Below, piece after piece: positions 23,396-29,818 of a stretch of 42,302 bases of DNA. The position numbers and the translations under genes are program-made. This stretch comes from a virus, in IMG/VR virus record IMGVR_UViG_3300043446_001706, positions 1 to 42,302 of that record; one strand, given 5' to 3'. The stretch's first letter is position 1. The number at the start of each line of letters is the position of its first letter. The notes beneath the pieces are model-generated. The model ran no database searches. It had not been told where the DNA came from and saw nothing but the letters and a program-made list of their open reading frames with translations.

Positions 23396-23663
23396 AGGTA
23401 TAATCTCCTTCATCATCATTAGGATAATCGTCAGGATAATCATAATCCATCGTCCAATCATGCGACGATGCGTAATCCTCAGGCTCCAACTCAGTATGCC
23501 AACCCGGATACTGGTACTCTGGCGGATCACTTAGCACGAACGTATCATCCAATAGACTAGCATCATCCCGTAGGTCATCTACAACCTTAGGGAACCAAGA
23601 ATGTGGGCCAACCATACCATTATCCTTCCACTCCATATACTTAGCAATATCAGACACTCGCAT
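23388..23663 (-). CDS. acidic, Tyr/Asp-rich protein (91 aa)
   Basis: The start at 23663 has GGAGG six bases upstream and overlaps the end of the ArdC-like gene. The N-terminus (MRVSDIAKYMEWKDNG) looks folded, while the last 30 residues are mainly Asp, Glu, Tyr and Pro (DYDYPDDYPNDDEGDYTYD). Such tails are typical of DNA-mimic or nucleic-acid-competing proteins. Its coupling to an antirestriction gene suggests a defence-evasion role, which is an inference. Confidence 0.7.
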   Translation of the reverse strand: MRVSDIAKYMEWKDNGMVGPHSWFPKVVDDLRDDASLLDDTFVLSDPPEYQYPGWHTELEPEDYASSHDWTMDYDYPDDYPNDDEGDYTYD

Positions 23664-24540
23664 AAACATCCTCCATCATGTAGTCTACAGCCTTCTCAGC
23701 CATGTTAGCAGCACTCACGAGTAGACTAGGCTCATCCTTACAACGCTGCGCCCAACCCTTCAGGTATGCAGCGGACTGCTCCATATCAGCAGGAATATCC
23801 AACGCACCACACATCATAGCAGCACCAAACTCTGCAACAAGTTCCTCCTTTGCATAAGAATCAGTACCAAAACCAGCCTTCTCCAGACGATTCAGCCGGG
23901 TATCAGCACCGGTAGCATGAACAATCTCATGAGCCAACGTCTGAGCATACCAAGACGAACGATGAAACATATCACGATCAGGCATACGAATCTGATCCTC
24001 ACTAGGAATATAACAAGCCTTGTTAGAACCATGTTCCAGAGACAGGTTAGCATCGCACCAATCATACATGACGCTGATACCAGCATAATCCTCATCACCA
24101 TCAGGCTGAACCGGAGCCTCAACCTCTACATCATACTCAGGCAGACCATCAATCTGCGAAGCATGAAAAACCTTATAGAATCGCATATTCCACCAAGTAT
24201 AAGTCTCAACCTCACCTTTATCATTCTCCTTCTCACTCACAGCAGGAGCATTATAGACAACGATAGTAGACTTACTACCCTTACGAACCTTAGCACCAAG
24301 ATCCTTCACATTACCAAACGTAAACCAACGAGGATCATTACTACCAAAACTCTCTTGCATCCAGCCGAGGTAGATACGGTTAAAACCGTTGTAAAGACGA
24401 CTACTAAAACCATTCTGCGGCTGGTAAGCCTTGCTTACAACCCACGGCTGCTGCCAAATAGCAACACCCTGCTCCATCTGCTCAATCAGACCAGCAGTCA
24501 CTTGCTGGTAGAGTTCCTTTTTCTTATCAGCATCCATCAT
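23650..24540 (-). CDS. ArdC-like antirestriction protein (296 aa)
   Basis: Two domains are visible. The N-terminal ArdC/DUF1738-type domain (QQVTAGLIEQMEQGVAIWQQPW, NGFNRIYLGW, VRKGSKSTIVVY) is known in the family to bind single-stranded DNA. The C-terminal part is a zinc-metallopeptidase-like domain with HExxH in LAHEIVHATG (about 204-208) and EELVAEFGAAM as the third ligand region. ArdC proteins protect incoming DNA against restriction. GGAAAGG lies just upstream of ATG 24540. The transcript leader contains the hairpin at 24581-24614. Confidence 0.85.
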   Translation of the reverse strand: MMDADKKKELYQQVTAGLIEQMEQGVAIWQQPWVVSKAYQPQNGFSSRLYNGFNRIYLGWMQESFGSNDPRWFTFGNVKDLGAKVRKGSKSTIVVYNAPAVSEKENDKGEVETYTWWNMRFYKVFHASQIDGLPEYDVEVEAPVQPDGDEDYAGISVMYDWCDANLSLEHGSNKACYIPSEDQIRMPDRDMFHRSSWYAQTLAHEIVHATGADTRLNRLEKAGFGTDSYAKEELVAEFGAAMMCGALDIPADMEQSAAYLKGWAQRCKDEPSLLVSAANMAEKAVDYMMEDVYASV

Positions 24541-24580
24541 ATTTTCCTTTCCGGTTTCCGGCAATCTCTATTCTCTCTAA

Positions 24581-24614
24581 GATAACTAATCTCACTAAAG
24601 TTCGATTAGTTATC
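24581..24614 (-). promoter_or_regulatory. leader hairpin with GAAC...AGTGA loop upstream of the ArdC-like gene
   Basis: A perfect 10-bp stem (24581-24590 with 24605-24614) closes a 14-base loop, which on the minus strand reads CGAACTTTAGTGAG. It sits about 40 bases before the ArdC start codon and overlaps the last codons of the upstream gene. The hairpin at 26209-26241 has a different stem but nearly the same loop, also in a leader. It has no T run, so it is more likely a binding site or RNA processing signal than a terminator. Confidence 0.55.
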
Positions 24615-24791
24615 GTGAGAGATATAGGCTACAGTCTCAGCATACCGAATGGCAGCCTCACCATCCTCAATAGCCCAATCCTTGCGCTCGTAAGTACCAT
24701 AAAACTCCCAAGTATAACCAGCATCATCGCTGACATACAAATCGTAGCAATCCTCAGCGATTTCATCAATATTGTATACAAAATCATTCAT
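24606..24791 (-). CDS. small acidic protein (61 aa)
   Basis: The ATG at 24791 follows the stop of the preceding microgene and has GGGAG farther upstream; the longer open frame has no good start signal. The product (EIAEDCYDLYVSDDAGYTWEFYG, then an acidic amphipathic helix) is small, acidic and aromatic. It is the last gene before the ArdC leader hairpin. Function unknown. Confidence 0.6.
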   Translation of the reverse strand: MNDFVYNIDEIAEDCYDLYVSDDAGYTWEFYGTYERKDWAIEDGEAAIRYAETVAYISHDN

Positions 24792-24795
24792 GATT

Positions 24796-24927
24796 TTACT
24801 CACTCTCCCACTCGTTATCCTGCTCATCATCATAATCCAGATACTCATCAGGATTATACTCAGGCTCAAAGTAAAGATAATCGTACCAAGTTTCCTGCGC
24901 TTCGATGTAAAAATCCTCATTCATCAT
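24796..24927 (-). CDS. highly acidic microprotein (43 aa)
   Basis: AAAGG lies four bases before ATG ATG; the second ATG at 24924 is equally possible. Roughly two fifths of residues are Asp or Glu and many others are Tyr, Trp or Phe (WYDYLYFEPEYNPDEYLDYDDE). This composition fits a DNA mimic of the Ocr kind by character only; there is no sequence relationship I can show. It heads the short operon leading to the ArdC-like gene. Confidence 0.6.
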   Translation of the reverse strand: MMNEDFYIEAQETWYDYLYFEPEYNPDEYLDYDDEQDNEWESE

Positions 24928-25052
24928 ATAGCCTTTCTAAGCGTTTCAGATACCCTACCTGTGGGGTAGTATTCCTACCCCCCTACAAGTGCCTTAGAAC
25001 GCGCTCTAGGCCCCTTAAAATGGACGCTAGAGGTAGGCGTCCCCCTACACGC
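24928..25052 (-). other. structured untranslated stretch between 25053 and 24927
   Basis: No gene is visible. On the minus strand it contains a terminator-like hairpin (6-bp stem 25022-25027 with 25037-25042, followed by ATTTT), a weaker imperfect stem around 24991-25011, and a perfect 7-bp hairpin (24963-24969 with 24975-24981, loop of five) about 36 bases before the next start. The first could end the upstream transcript, the last could control the acidic microprotein and ArdC genes. Confidence 0.5.
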
Positions 25053-25232
25053 TTACTCTCCCTTTTTAAGGTTGTTTCGAATATCCCGAAGAGCCTGATA
25101 GATTTCATCCTCGGAGATATCATCATCAAACTCAGGAACCTTATCCATGGGAACAATCACAAGGTCGTCCACCTGACATTCACCCCATGAACCGTCGGGT
25201 GCTGCCCACACAACGTACTCATCAGCATTCAT
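25053..25232 (-). CDS. small acidic protein (59 aa)
   Basis: The ATG at 25232 overlaps the previous stop (ATGA) and has AAAGGAG upstream. The product has an N-terminal beta-like part (DEYVVWAAPDGSWGE) and a Val/Asp-rich centre, then an acidic helix (FDDDISEDEIYQALRDI). It is followed by a terminator-like hairpin at 25022-25042. Function unknown. Confidence 0.68.
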   Translation of the reverse strand: MNADEYVVWAAPDGSWGECQVDDLVIVPMDKVPEFDDDISEDEIYQALRDIRNNLKKGE

Positions 25233-25426
25233 GCTACTTCTCCTTTAGTTTCACAATCCTCAAGCACATTTTCCATCTTATTGATGGAATCCTGCACACG
25301 AGCAAGAAACACATCATCATGCTCAACACCACGAAGATGCTCATCAATGCAAGCATCCAGCAGAGGAATCAACACGCGCATTTCCTCAATAGACAGAGGA
25401 ACATTCTGCTTATCCCACGGCTTCAT
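25229..25426 (-). CDS. small helical protein (65 aa)
   Basis: It starts MKPWDKQNVPLSIEEMRVLIPLLDACIDEH and continues as an acidic helix (ARVQDSINKMENVLEDCE). The start overlaps the end of the previous gene, and its stop overlaps the next start, so three genes are read in a coupled chain from 25602. No family recognised. Confidence 0.7.
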   Translation of the reverse strand: MKPWDKQNVPLSIEEMRVLIPLLDACIDEHLRGVEHDDVFLARVQDSINKMENVLEDCETKGEVA

Positions 25427-25602
25427 GCTGCCACCTCGTAGACGTACGCCACCTCATTCCAATCGTAACCCATCCCCTCCACATAATCGCGGAGGTCAGC
25501 CACAGCCTCACCCGTGATGATATACGCAAGATCAGTATCCACACTCATGAAGTCCAGCCACTTCATCGCGCTATCATCGAACTCAACATGGAACATAATC
25601 AT
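25423..25602 (-). CDS. small acidic protein (59 aa)
   Basis: ATG at 25602 has GGAGG five bases upstream; the longer open frame covers the promoter-like region and should not be coding. The product is aromatic and acidic (MIMFHVEFDDSAMKWLDF, then DLRDYVEGMGYDWNEVAYVYEV). It is the first gene after the promoter candidate at 25632-25661. Function unknown. Confidence 0.7.
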   Translation of the reverse strand: MIMFHVEFDDSAMKWLDFMSVDTDLAYIITGEAVADLRDYVEGMGYDWNEVAYVYEVAA

Positions 25603-25631
25603 ATCAGCCTCCCGGCTAGTTGCTTGCAGAC

Positions 25632-25661
25632 AGCCTACAGCACACACCCTTAGACTGTCAA
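25632..25661 (-). promoter_or_regulatory. putative promoter with perfect TTGACA box
   Basis: Minus strand TTGACA (25661-25656), then 18 bases, then TAGGCT (25637-25632). The -35 box is perfect, the -10 box weak. It lies in the 109-base gap before the gene starting at 25602, a natural place for an early promoter. Confidence 0.45.
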
Positions 25662-25711
25662 GTAAGGAAAATGTAAAGGTTGATTTATGGCTCAACCAAA
25701 CCGTTTCTTGC

Positions 25712-26191
25712 CTAGCCCCGCTCGTCGTCGCGGAGGCGGCTGTTCGTGGGCAGACCCACCGGCTCGCAACCCTCGCGCTTGCCGCGCTTCGCATAACCCT
25801 TGCTCTTGCCCATGTACCTAGCCGCCACACGCTCGCTATGCGCGCTGCTCAGGCGCTTGACCTTCCAACGCTTACCATCAATCACCACCGAAACAGAGTT
25901 TCGACCACGCTTACCCATACGACCGATCACCTCAACCTCAGGATTTTCAGCATAGGCAACATCATCGGAGTCCAGCGCAGTCCTACAGGACTTGCACACT
26001 CCGTCCTGCACACGACGAGCCTTCTTGTGAAATCCACAAACCTTGCACTTGATCTTCTCAGACGGCATGGCCTTCGGCTCCTGCGCCGTCTGCTCCTGCA
26101 CATCCGACACGATGCCGAGGTCATCACGGAGAGCCTGACGCTGCTCCGGCGAGAGGCTATCAATCCTCACAATCATCTCGTCAACAGTCAT
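25712..26191 (-). CDS. zinc-finger, basic-tailed protein (159 aa), first gene of the leftward arm
   Basis: Residues 1-35 form an acidic helix (MTVDEMIVRIDSLSPEQRQALRDD). Around 48-70 there is a CxxC...CxxC finger (CKVCGFHKK, GVCKSC), and the last 70 residues are very basic (GRMGKRGRN, GKRWKVKR, GKSKGYAKRGKREG). This looks like a nucleic-acid-binding protein, possibly an early regulator. AGGAAGGAAAG precedes the ATG. The hairpin at 26209-26241 stands just upstream in its leader. GC content looks higher than in neighbouring small genes. Confidence 0.75.
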   Translation of the reverse strand: MTVDEMIVRIDSLSPEQRQALRDDLGIVSDVQEQTAQEPKAMPSEKIKCKVCGFHKKARRVQDGVCKSCRTALDSDDVAYAENPEVEVIGRMGKRGRNSVSVVIDGKRWKVKRLSSAHSERVAARYMGKSKGYAKRGKREGCEPVGLPTNSRLRDDERG

Positions 26192-26208
26192 CTTCTTTCC
26201 TTCCTAGA

Positions 26209-26241
26209 GGTTCTTATCTTCACTACGTTCAGATAAGAACC
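26209..26241 (-). promoter_or_regulatory. leader hairpin with GAAC...AGTGA loop upstream of the first leftward gene
   Basis: A perfect 11-bp stem (26209-26219 with 26231-26241) closes an 11-base loop that reads GAACGTAGTGA on the minus strand. It ends 17 bases before the ATG of the zinc-finger gene, right above its ribosome binding site. The loop matches that of the ArdC leader hairpin (GAACTTTAGTGA), while the stems differ. Confidence 0.55.
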
Positions 26242-26278
26242 GTCTGGAAGGGAATAGAGGGAATCGGCGACAACTCCC

Positions 26279-26667
26279 TAATCTCTACTCTATAGAGAGT
26301 AGAGATTAAACTATCCTTAATAGTCTTATATAATCTAATGCCAAAGGCACTTAGATTATTAATAAGACATAAGGATAAACCTAACTAATCAAAGATTAGT
26401 TAAACTTATATCCATAAATGGATATACCTGTACAATCTAGAGATTCTTTAATAATCTCTAGATTATGGCTCTAATAAACAGATATCTAGTAGTAATGTAT
26501 TACTACTATATCTGTATTCTTTAGCCAGATAAAAGATACTTATGGAATAAGTATGTGTAATACTACTAATCCTTAGTAGTATTAGTTCTTATAGTATATA
26601 TATATATACTATATAGGGGGCTGACATAATCAATGGATACTATAGGTATTATATATATAATACCTAT
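26279..26667. repeat. array of ten successive, non-identical hairpins
   Basis: Ten inverted repeats follow each other: 26279-26308 (11-bp stem), 26312-26377 (stacked stems of 8, 7 and 8 bp plus a GC tip), 26382-26402 (9 bp), 26407-26426 (8 bp), 26434-26464 (12 bp), 26478-26515 (7 plus 9 bp with a two-base bulge), 26536-26554 (8 bp), 26558-26584 (12 bp), 26590-26613 (12 bp, no loop) and 26642-26667 (12 bp). Stem sequences differ from unit to unit, loops are mostly 2-8 bases, and no reading frame runs through. The region is very AT-rich. It lies between the leftward and rightward arms and could be a replication origin, a packaging signal, a structured RNA or a transcription barrier. Confidence 0.85.
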
Positions 26668-26974
26668 GCGAAGTAAAATCTCCGATGTAAAATATTACTA
26701 GGGTCTACGCATACCCCACTTGTAAAATACTACAAATCGGCTCGTACATATACGCATATGCATACCCATACCCCCGTTATGACCCCCCCACATATATATA
26801 ATTACACTACATATATTTTTTGTACGATATGATTTTTGGCTTATTCTCGTTATAGTATGTTAAGTGTTTGTTAAGATTATGATTTTTATTTCCGATTTGT
26901 GTTGTTTTGTTCGTTAGTATATATGAGGGACTATTTTTTTGTTATTGTTTGTTGATTGCGCCGGGGAGGTGTTT
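26668..26974. promoter_or_regulatory. non-coding region upstream of the late arm with short direct repeats
   Basis: No gene is visible. TGTAAAATATTAC (26686-26698) and TGTAAAATACTAC (26721-26733) are near-identical direct repeats; a third GTAAAAT occurs at about 26673. They are followed by C-rich plus-strand tracts with CATACCC units (about 26709-26790) and a T/G-rich stretch. Rightward transcription of the late genes must start in or near here. TATAGT- and TATATA-like boxes exist (26851, about 26918), but no good -35 partner was seen. Confidence 0.5.
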
Positions 26975-27748
26975 ATGTCTTACGCGAATATGGATGGTGT
27001 GCCTACGCAGACTGCGGGTACGAGTGAGTTGTTGGCTTCGGATTGGAATACCTATGTGCGCGATAATTTTGATGCGATTAAGTTTGGTCATATTGTTTGT
27101 ACTGATTCTACTCGTCCTACGGGTATTGCTGAGGGTACGATGATTTATGAGACTAATACTAATAAGGTGTTGGTTTATTCTGGTAATGCTTGGATTGAGA
27201 TTAATGATTTGGATAATACCGGCGGTGTTAGTGATGGCGCATTAACTCTGGGTCCTGTTGGTAGTATTACGGCTTATGCGGGTGCTTCTGCTCCGTCTGG
27301 TTGGTTATTGTGTGATGGTTCGGCTGTTTCTCAGACTACGTATGCGGCTTTGTATGCTGTGCTTGGTAGTACATATGATGTGACTTCTCCCGGGGCTGGT
27401 AATTTCCGCGTTCCTGATTTGCGTGGGCGTAGTATTTTTGGTAAGGATGATATGGGTGGTAGTGCTCAGAATCGTATTACTTATGGTAATAGTAGTATTA
27501 CTGGTACTACTCTTGGCGCTGCTGGTGGTGATGAAAGATTACATGGTCACGCGCATACTCAATGGACACTTTATACTACTGGTAGTAGTGGTAACGCTAG
27601 CGGTTTTACTAATGATGGTACTGTTCCGCGTTCGACACCAAACCAGTATGGTATTAATTATGGTGGAGGAGATACTGGGACTACGGGTAGTGGTTCAAGT
27701 CAAAATATGCCTCCTGCAATTATTTTGAATTATATTATTAAAACATAA
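26975..27748 (+). CDS. phage tail-collar-domain fibre protein (257 aa)
   Basis: ATG at 26975 has GGGGAGG upstream. The N-terminal 70 residues (VPTQTAGTSELLASDWNTYVRDNF, MIYETNTNKVLVYSG) look like a virion attachment or beta region. The collar domain follows: [44 protein letters not shown], then a His-rich part (HGHAHTQW). The C-terminal [16 protein letters not shown] is shared exactly with the collagen-like fibre at 40093-41478. Such domains bind receptors or close the tail tip. It is the first gene of the late arm, separated from the other tail genes. Confidence 0.87.
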   Translation: MSYANMDGVPTQTAGTSELLASDWNTYVRDNFDAIKFGHIVCTDSTRPTGIAEGTMIYETNTNKVLVYSGNAWIEINDLDNTGGVSDGALTLGPVGSITAYAGASAPSGWLLCDGSAVSQTTYAALYAVLGSTYDVTSPGAGNFRVPDLRGRSIFGKDDMGGSAQNRITYGNSSITGTTLGAAGGDERLHGHAHTQWTLYTTGSSGNASGFTNDGTVPRSTPNQYGINYGGGDTGTTGSGSSQNMPPAIILNYIIKT

Positions 27749-27749
27749 T

Positions 27750-27887
27750 ATGTTTAATTCTAATGTTCAACCAAAAGTAAAAAAGATTGATGTTCCTAAA
27801 GAGCCTTGGTATTGTCATCATTGTGATTTGGAGAATCCTCATTATTATTCTAAGTGTCCTCAATGTGGGAGTCACAGAGAGCATTAG
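27750..27887 (+). CDS. zinc-ribbon microprotein (45 aa)
   Basis: Two CxxC pairs (YCHHCDLENP and KCPQCGSH) with the spacing of a zinc ribbon, after a basic N-terminus. It begins right after the collar gene stop and ends nine bases before TerL. GGAG of the next gene overlaps its end. It may bind DNA or protein during packaging. No named family. Confidence 0.7.
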   Translation: MFNSNVQPKVKKIDVPKEPWYCHHCDLENPHYYSKCPQCGSHREH

Positions 27888-27896
27888 GAGGCTTTT

Positions 27897-29354
27897 GTGG
27901 GTAATTATTCGTATGCTTCGGAGAAATTGTCTGCTAAGGCATTAGAGTCTACTATTCTTGAGTTTCCTGAGAAGATGGGCTGGTTCTTGAGTAAGGGGTA
28001 TGCGCCTCATTATTATCAGGTGTTGTTTCATACTGATAAGAATGCTAAGAATCTTACTCGTTTTCGTCATTTGGTGGCTGGTCGTCGTGGTGGTAAAACT
28101 CTCTCAGCGGCTTGGGAAGTGTTATTTTATTGTTTGCATCCTGAACAATTCCATTTGGATGCTCATAATAAGAAGAGTGATGCTTCTTTGTGGGTTTGGG
28201 CGCTCTCCGCATCGTATAAGGTGGGACGGCCCTCGTATTTGACGTTTCGTGAGGCGTGTATTAAGGCTGGCTTGACGATTGGTAAGGAAGTTAAAGAGAA
28301 TAAGGGCGGTTTACGTTTCGAATTTGAGAATGGGAGCCTTGTAGAGTTTAAGTCTGCTGAGGATCCACAGTCTCTTCGCGGTGCTGGCTTGGATATTCTC
28401 TGGATGGATGAGGCCGCGTTTATTAAAACGGATGAGGCTTGGGGCGTTATTCGCCCATCCCTCTCTGATAAACAAGGCTTACTTATCACAACGACCACAC
28501 CAAACCAGAAAAACTGGTTTTATGAAGAGTTTTTTAGTGATGATGCTCGCAAAGACACGAATAATAGTCGTGTAGAGTATCGTAGTATTGATAATCCTTA
28601 CTTCCGCAAAGAAGAGTGGGAGTATGTGAAGTCTAGGTATCATCCGCTGCTATTCGCACAAGAGTATATGGCGAGTTTTGACAGTATGGCTGGCAAAGAC
28701 CTAGCCGGAGACTGGCTTCACTATTATACAAGTGATGATCTCCTTGATGATGAGGGGAAACCGCGAAAACTGCGTAAATACATGGGAGTTGACCCGGCAA
28801 TTAGCCTCTCTGCTAATGCGGATAGGTTTGTGATTACCATTATTGGGGTATCAGACTCTAACGAGGTGTTTCTACTAGAGCAGTATGCGGCGCGAATCCC
28901 ATTTGCGGAGCAACTTCTTAAGATTGAAGAGTTTTATATTAAGTATAAGCCTGAGATTATTGGTATTGAGTCTAATGCTTATCAGGCGGCGCTAGTGCAG
29001 CAAACTGAAAGGTTGCAAACGATGCCGCCGGTTGTTCCTATGTTTGCGAAGGGTAAGAAGTGGGAGCGTATTCTTGCTATGAGTCCTTTGTTTAGGATTG
29101 GTAAGGTTAAGATTAAGAAGGATCATGCTGATTTTATTCAGGAGTGGGTTGATTATGATTCTAGTGTTCGTGCTCCTGCTGATGACTGTTTGGATTCTAT
29201 GGAGATTACTCTTCGGACTGCGGGTGCGTTGTTGGGTGAGTTTTCTCCTGTGCAGGATGAGACTAGTGTTTTGCCGGATTGGGTTTTGGATGATCGTCCG
29301 GGTAATAAGAGAGAAGATCGTTTTGTTGACGAATTCATGGGGAGTATATGGTGA
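27897..29354 (+). CDS. terL: terminase large subunit (485 aa)
   Basis: The GTG start has GGAGG five bases upstream. ATPase: Walker A in VAGRRGGKT (61-68), Walker B in LDILWMDEAA (Asp 171, Glu 172), and the coupling motif LITTTTPN. Nuclease domain: YMGVDPAISL (Asp about 299), IIGIESNAY, and PADDCLDS near the C-terminus. The enzyme cuts concatemers and drives DNA into the prohead through the portal. Position directly before the portal region fits. Confidence 0.94.
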   Translation: MGNYSYASEKLSAKALESTILEFPEKMGWFLSKGYAPHYYQVLFHTDKNAKNLTRFRHLVAGRRGGKTLSAAWEVLFYCLHPEQFHLDAHNKKSDASLWVWALSASYKVGRPSYLTFREACIKAGLTIGKEVKENKGGLRFEFENGSLVEFKSAEDPQSLRGAGLDILWMDEAAFIKTDEAWGVIRPSLSDKQGLLITTTTPNQKNWFYEEFFSDDARKDTNNSRVEYRSIDNPYFRKEEWEYVKSRYHPLLFAQEYMASFDSMAGKDLAGDWLHYYTSDDLLDDEGKPRKLRKYMGVDPAISLSANADRFVITIIGVSDSNEVFLLEQYAARIPFAEQLLKIEEFYIKYKPEIIGIESNAYQAALVQQTERLQTMPPVVPMFAKGKKWERILAMSPLFRIGKVKIKKDHADFIQEWVDYDSSVRAPADDCLDSMEITLRTAGALLGEFSPVQDETSVLPDWVLDDRPGNKREDRFVDEFMGSIW

Positions 29355-29695
29355 TGTCTGGTTTTATTGAGCAGCGTGGTAATGCGGCTGATTCGCTTAC
29401 GAATGAGCGTATTTTTCCGGGTGAGCGTGTTTTTGATACTGGTTTGCCTAATCGTAGGGCACCGTATTTGGGGCATTCTAGGACGAGGCTTTTGAAGGAG
29501 GCTACGATTGTTTGGTTGGCGGAACAAGCAGGATACGATGTTGTTAAGCGTGATGCTGGAGATTCTGGAAACGCAGAAGTCGTGGACGGAGAGGATGTTG
29601 GAGTTGGAAACGGAGAGGCTGAGGCTGGAAAGGCTAAGGCTGGAGGGAGCAAGCCCGTTAAGCGACGTTCCTCTGGGGCATCTAAGAGTAAGTGA
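29354..29695 (+). CDS. unknown protein with low-complexity tail (113 aa), overlaps next gene
   Basis: The first 65 residues (SGFIEQRGNAADSLTNERIF, RAPYLGHSRTRLLKEATIVWLAEQAGYDV) use the usual late-gene codons and look folded. From about base 29555 the frame becomes Gly/Ala/Glu-rich (GDSGNAEVVDGEDVG, NGEAEAGKAKAGG) with rare GGA codons and ends in a basic tail. In this stretch the other frame (29538-29807) encodes a coiled coil. The start overlaps the TerL stop (TGATG); GTG at 29351 is an alternative. Function unknown. Confidence 0.6.
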   Translation: MSGFIEQRGNAADSLTNERIFPGERVFDTGLPNRRAPYLGHSRTRLLKEATIVWLAEQAGYDVVKRDAGDSGNAEVVDGEDVGVGNGEAEAGKAKAGGSKPVKRRSSGASKSK

Positions 29696-29807
29696 GGAAG
29701 AGCAAGACGCTGATTGGGCTTTGAATCAGGGTATTATTTCTCCTTTTGAGTATAATGAGATTTTGTCTAAGTCTGGTTTGGCTCCTACGGATTTAGAGTT
29801 TAATTAA
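29538..29807 (+). CDS. coiled-coil protein (89 aa), overlaps previous gene by 158 bases
   Basis: Residues 5-40 are an almost perfect charged heptad region (LEILETQKSWTERMLELE, TERLRLERLRLEG). The C-terminal half (EEEQDADWALNQGIISPFEYNEILSK) has typical late-gene codons and is clearly coding. The start is uncertain: ATG at 29538 has a weak CAGGA upstream. The product may be a small head-assembly or tail-length helper. Its N-terminal region might instead be read by a shift from the preceding frame. Confidence 0.6.
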   Translation: MLLSVMLEILETQKSWTERMLELETERLRLERLRLEGASPLSDVPLGHLRVSEEEQDADWALNQGIISPFEYNEILSKSGLAPTDLEFN

Positions 29808-29818
29808 GGAGGCTCGTA

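Noticed and set aside
24615-25190. 191-residue plus-strand frame across the structured leader
   Set aside because: It runs against coupled minus-strand genes, through hairpins, and has no start signal.
25514-26236. 240-residue plus-strand frame opposite the zinc-finger gene
   Set aside because: No ribosome binding site, and it covers the promoter region and a leader hairpin; the minus-strand gene has a CxxC finger and a proper start.
26279-26667. CRISPR array as an explanation of the repeated hairpins
   Set aside because: The units are not copies of one another, there are no regular spacers, and no cas1/cas2 genes occur; the Cas4-like protein is a common phage recombination nuclease.
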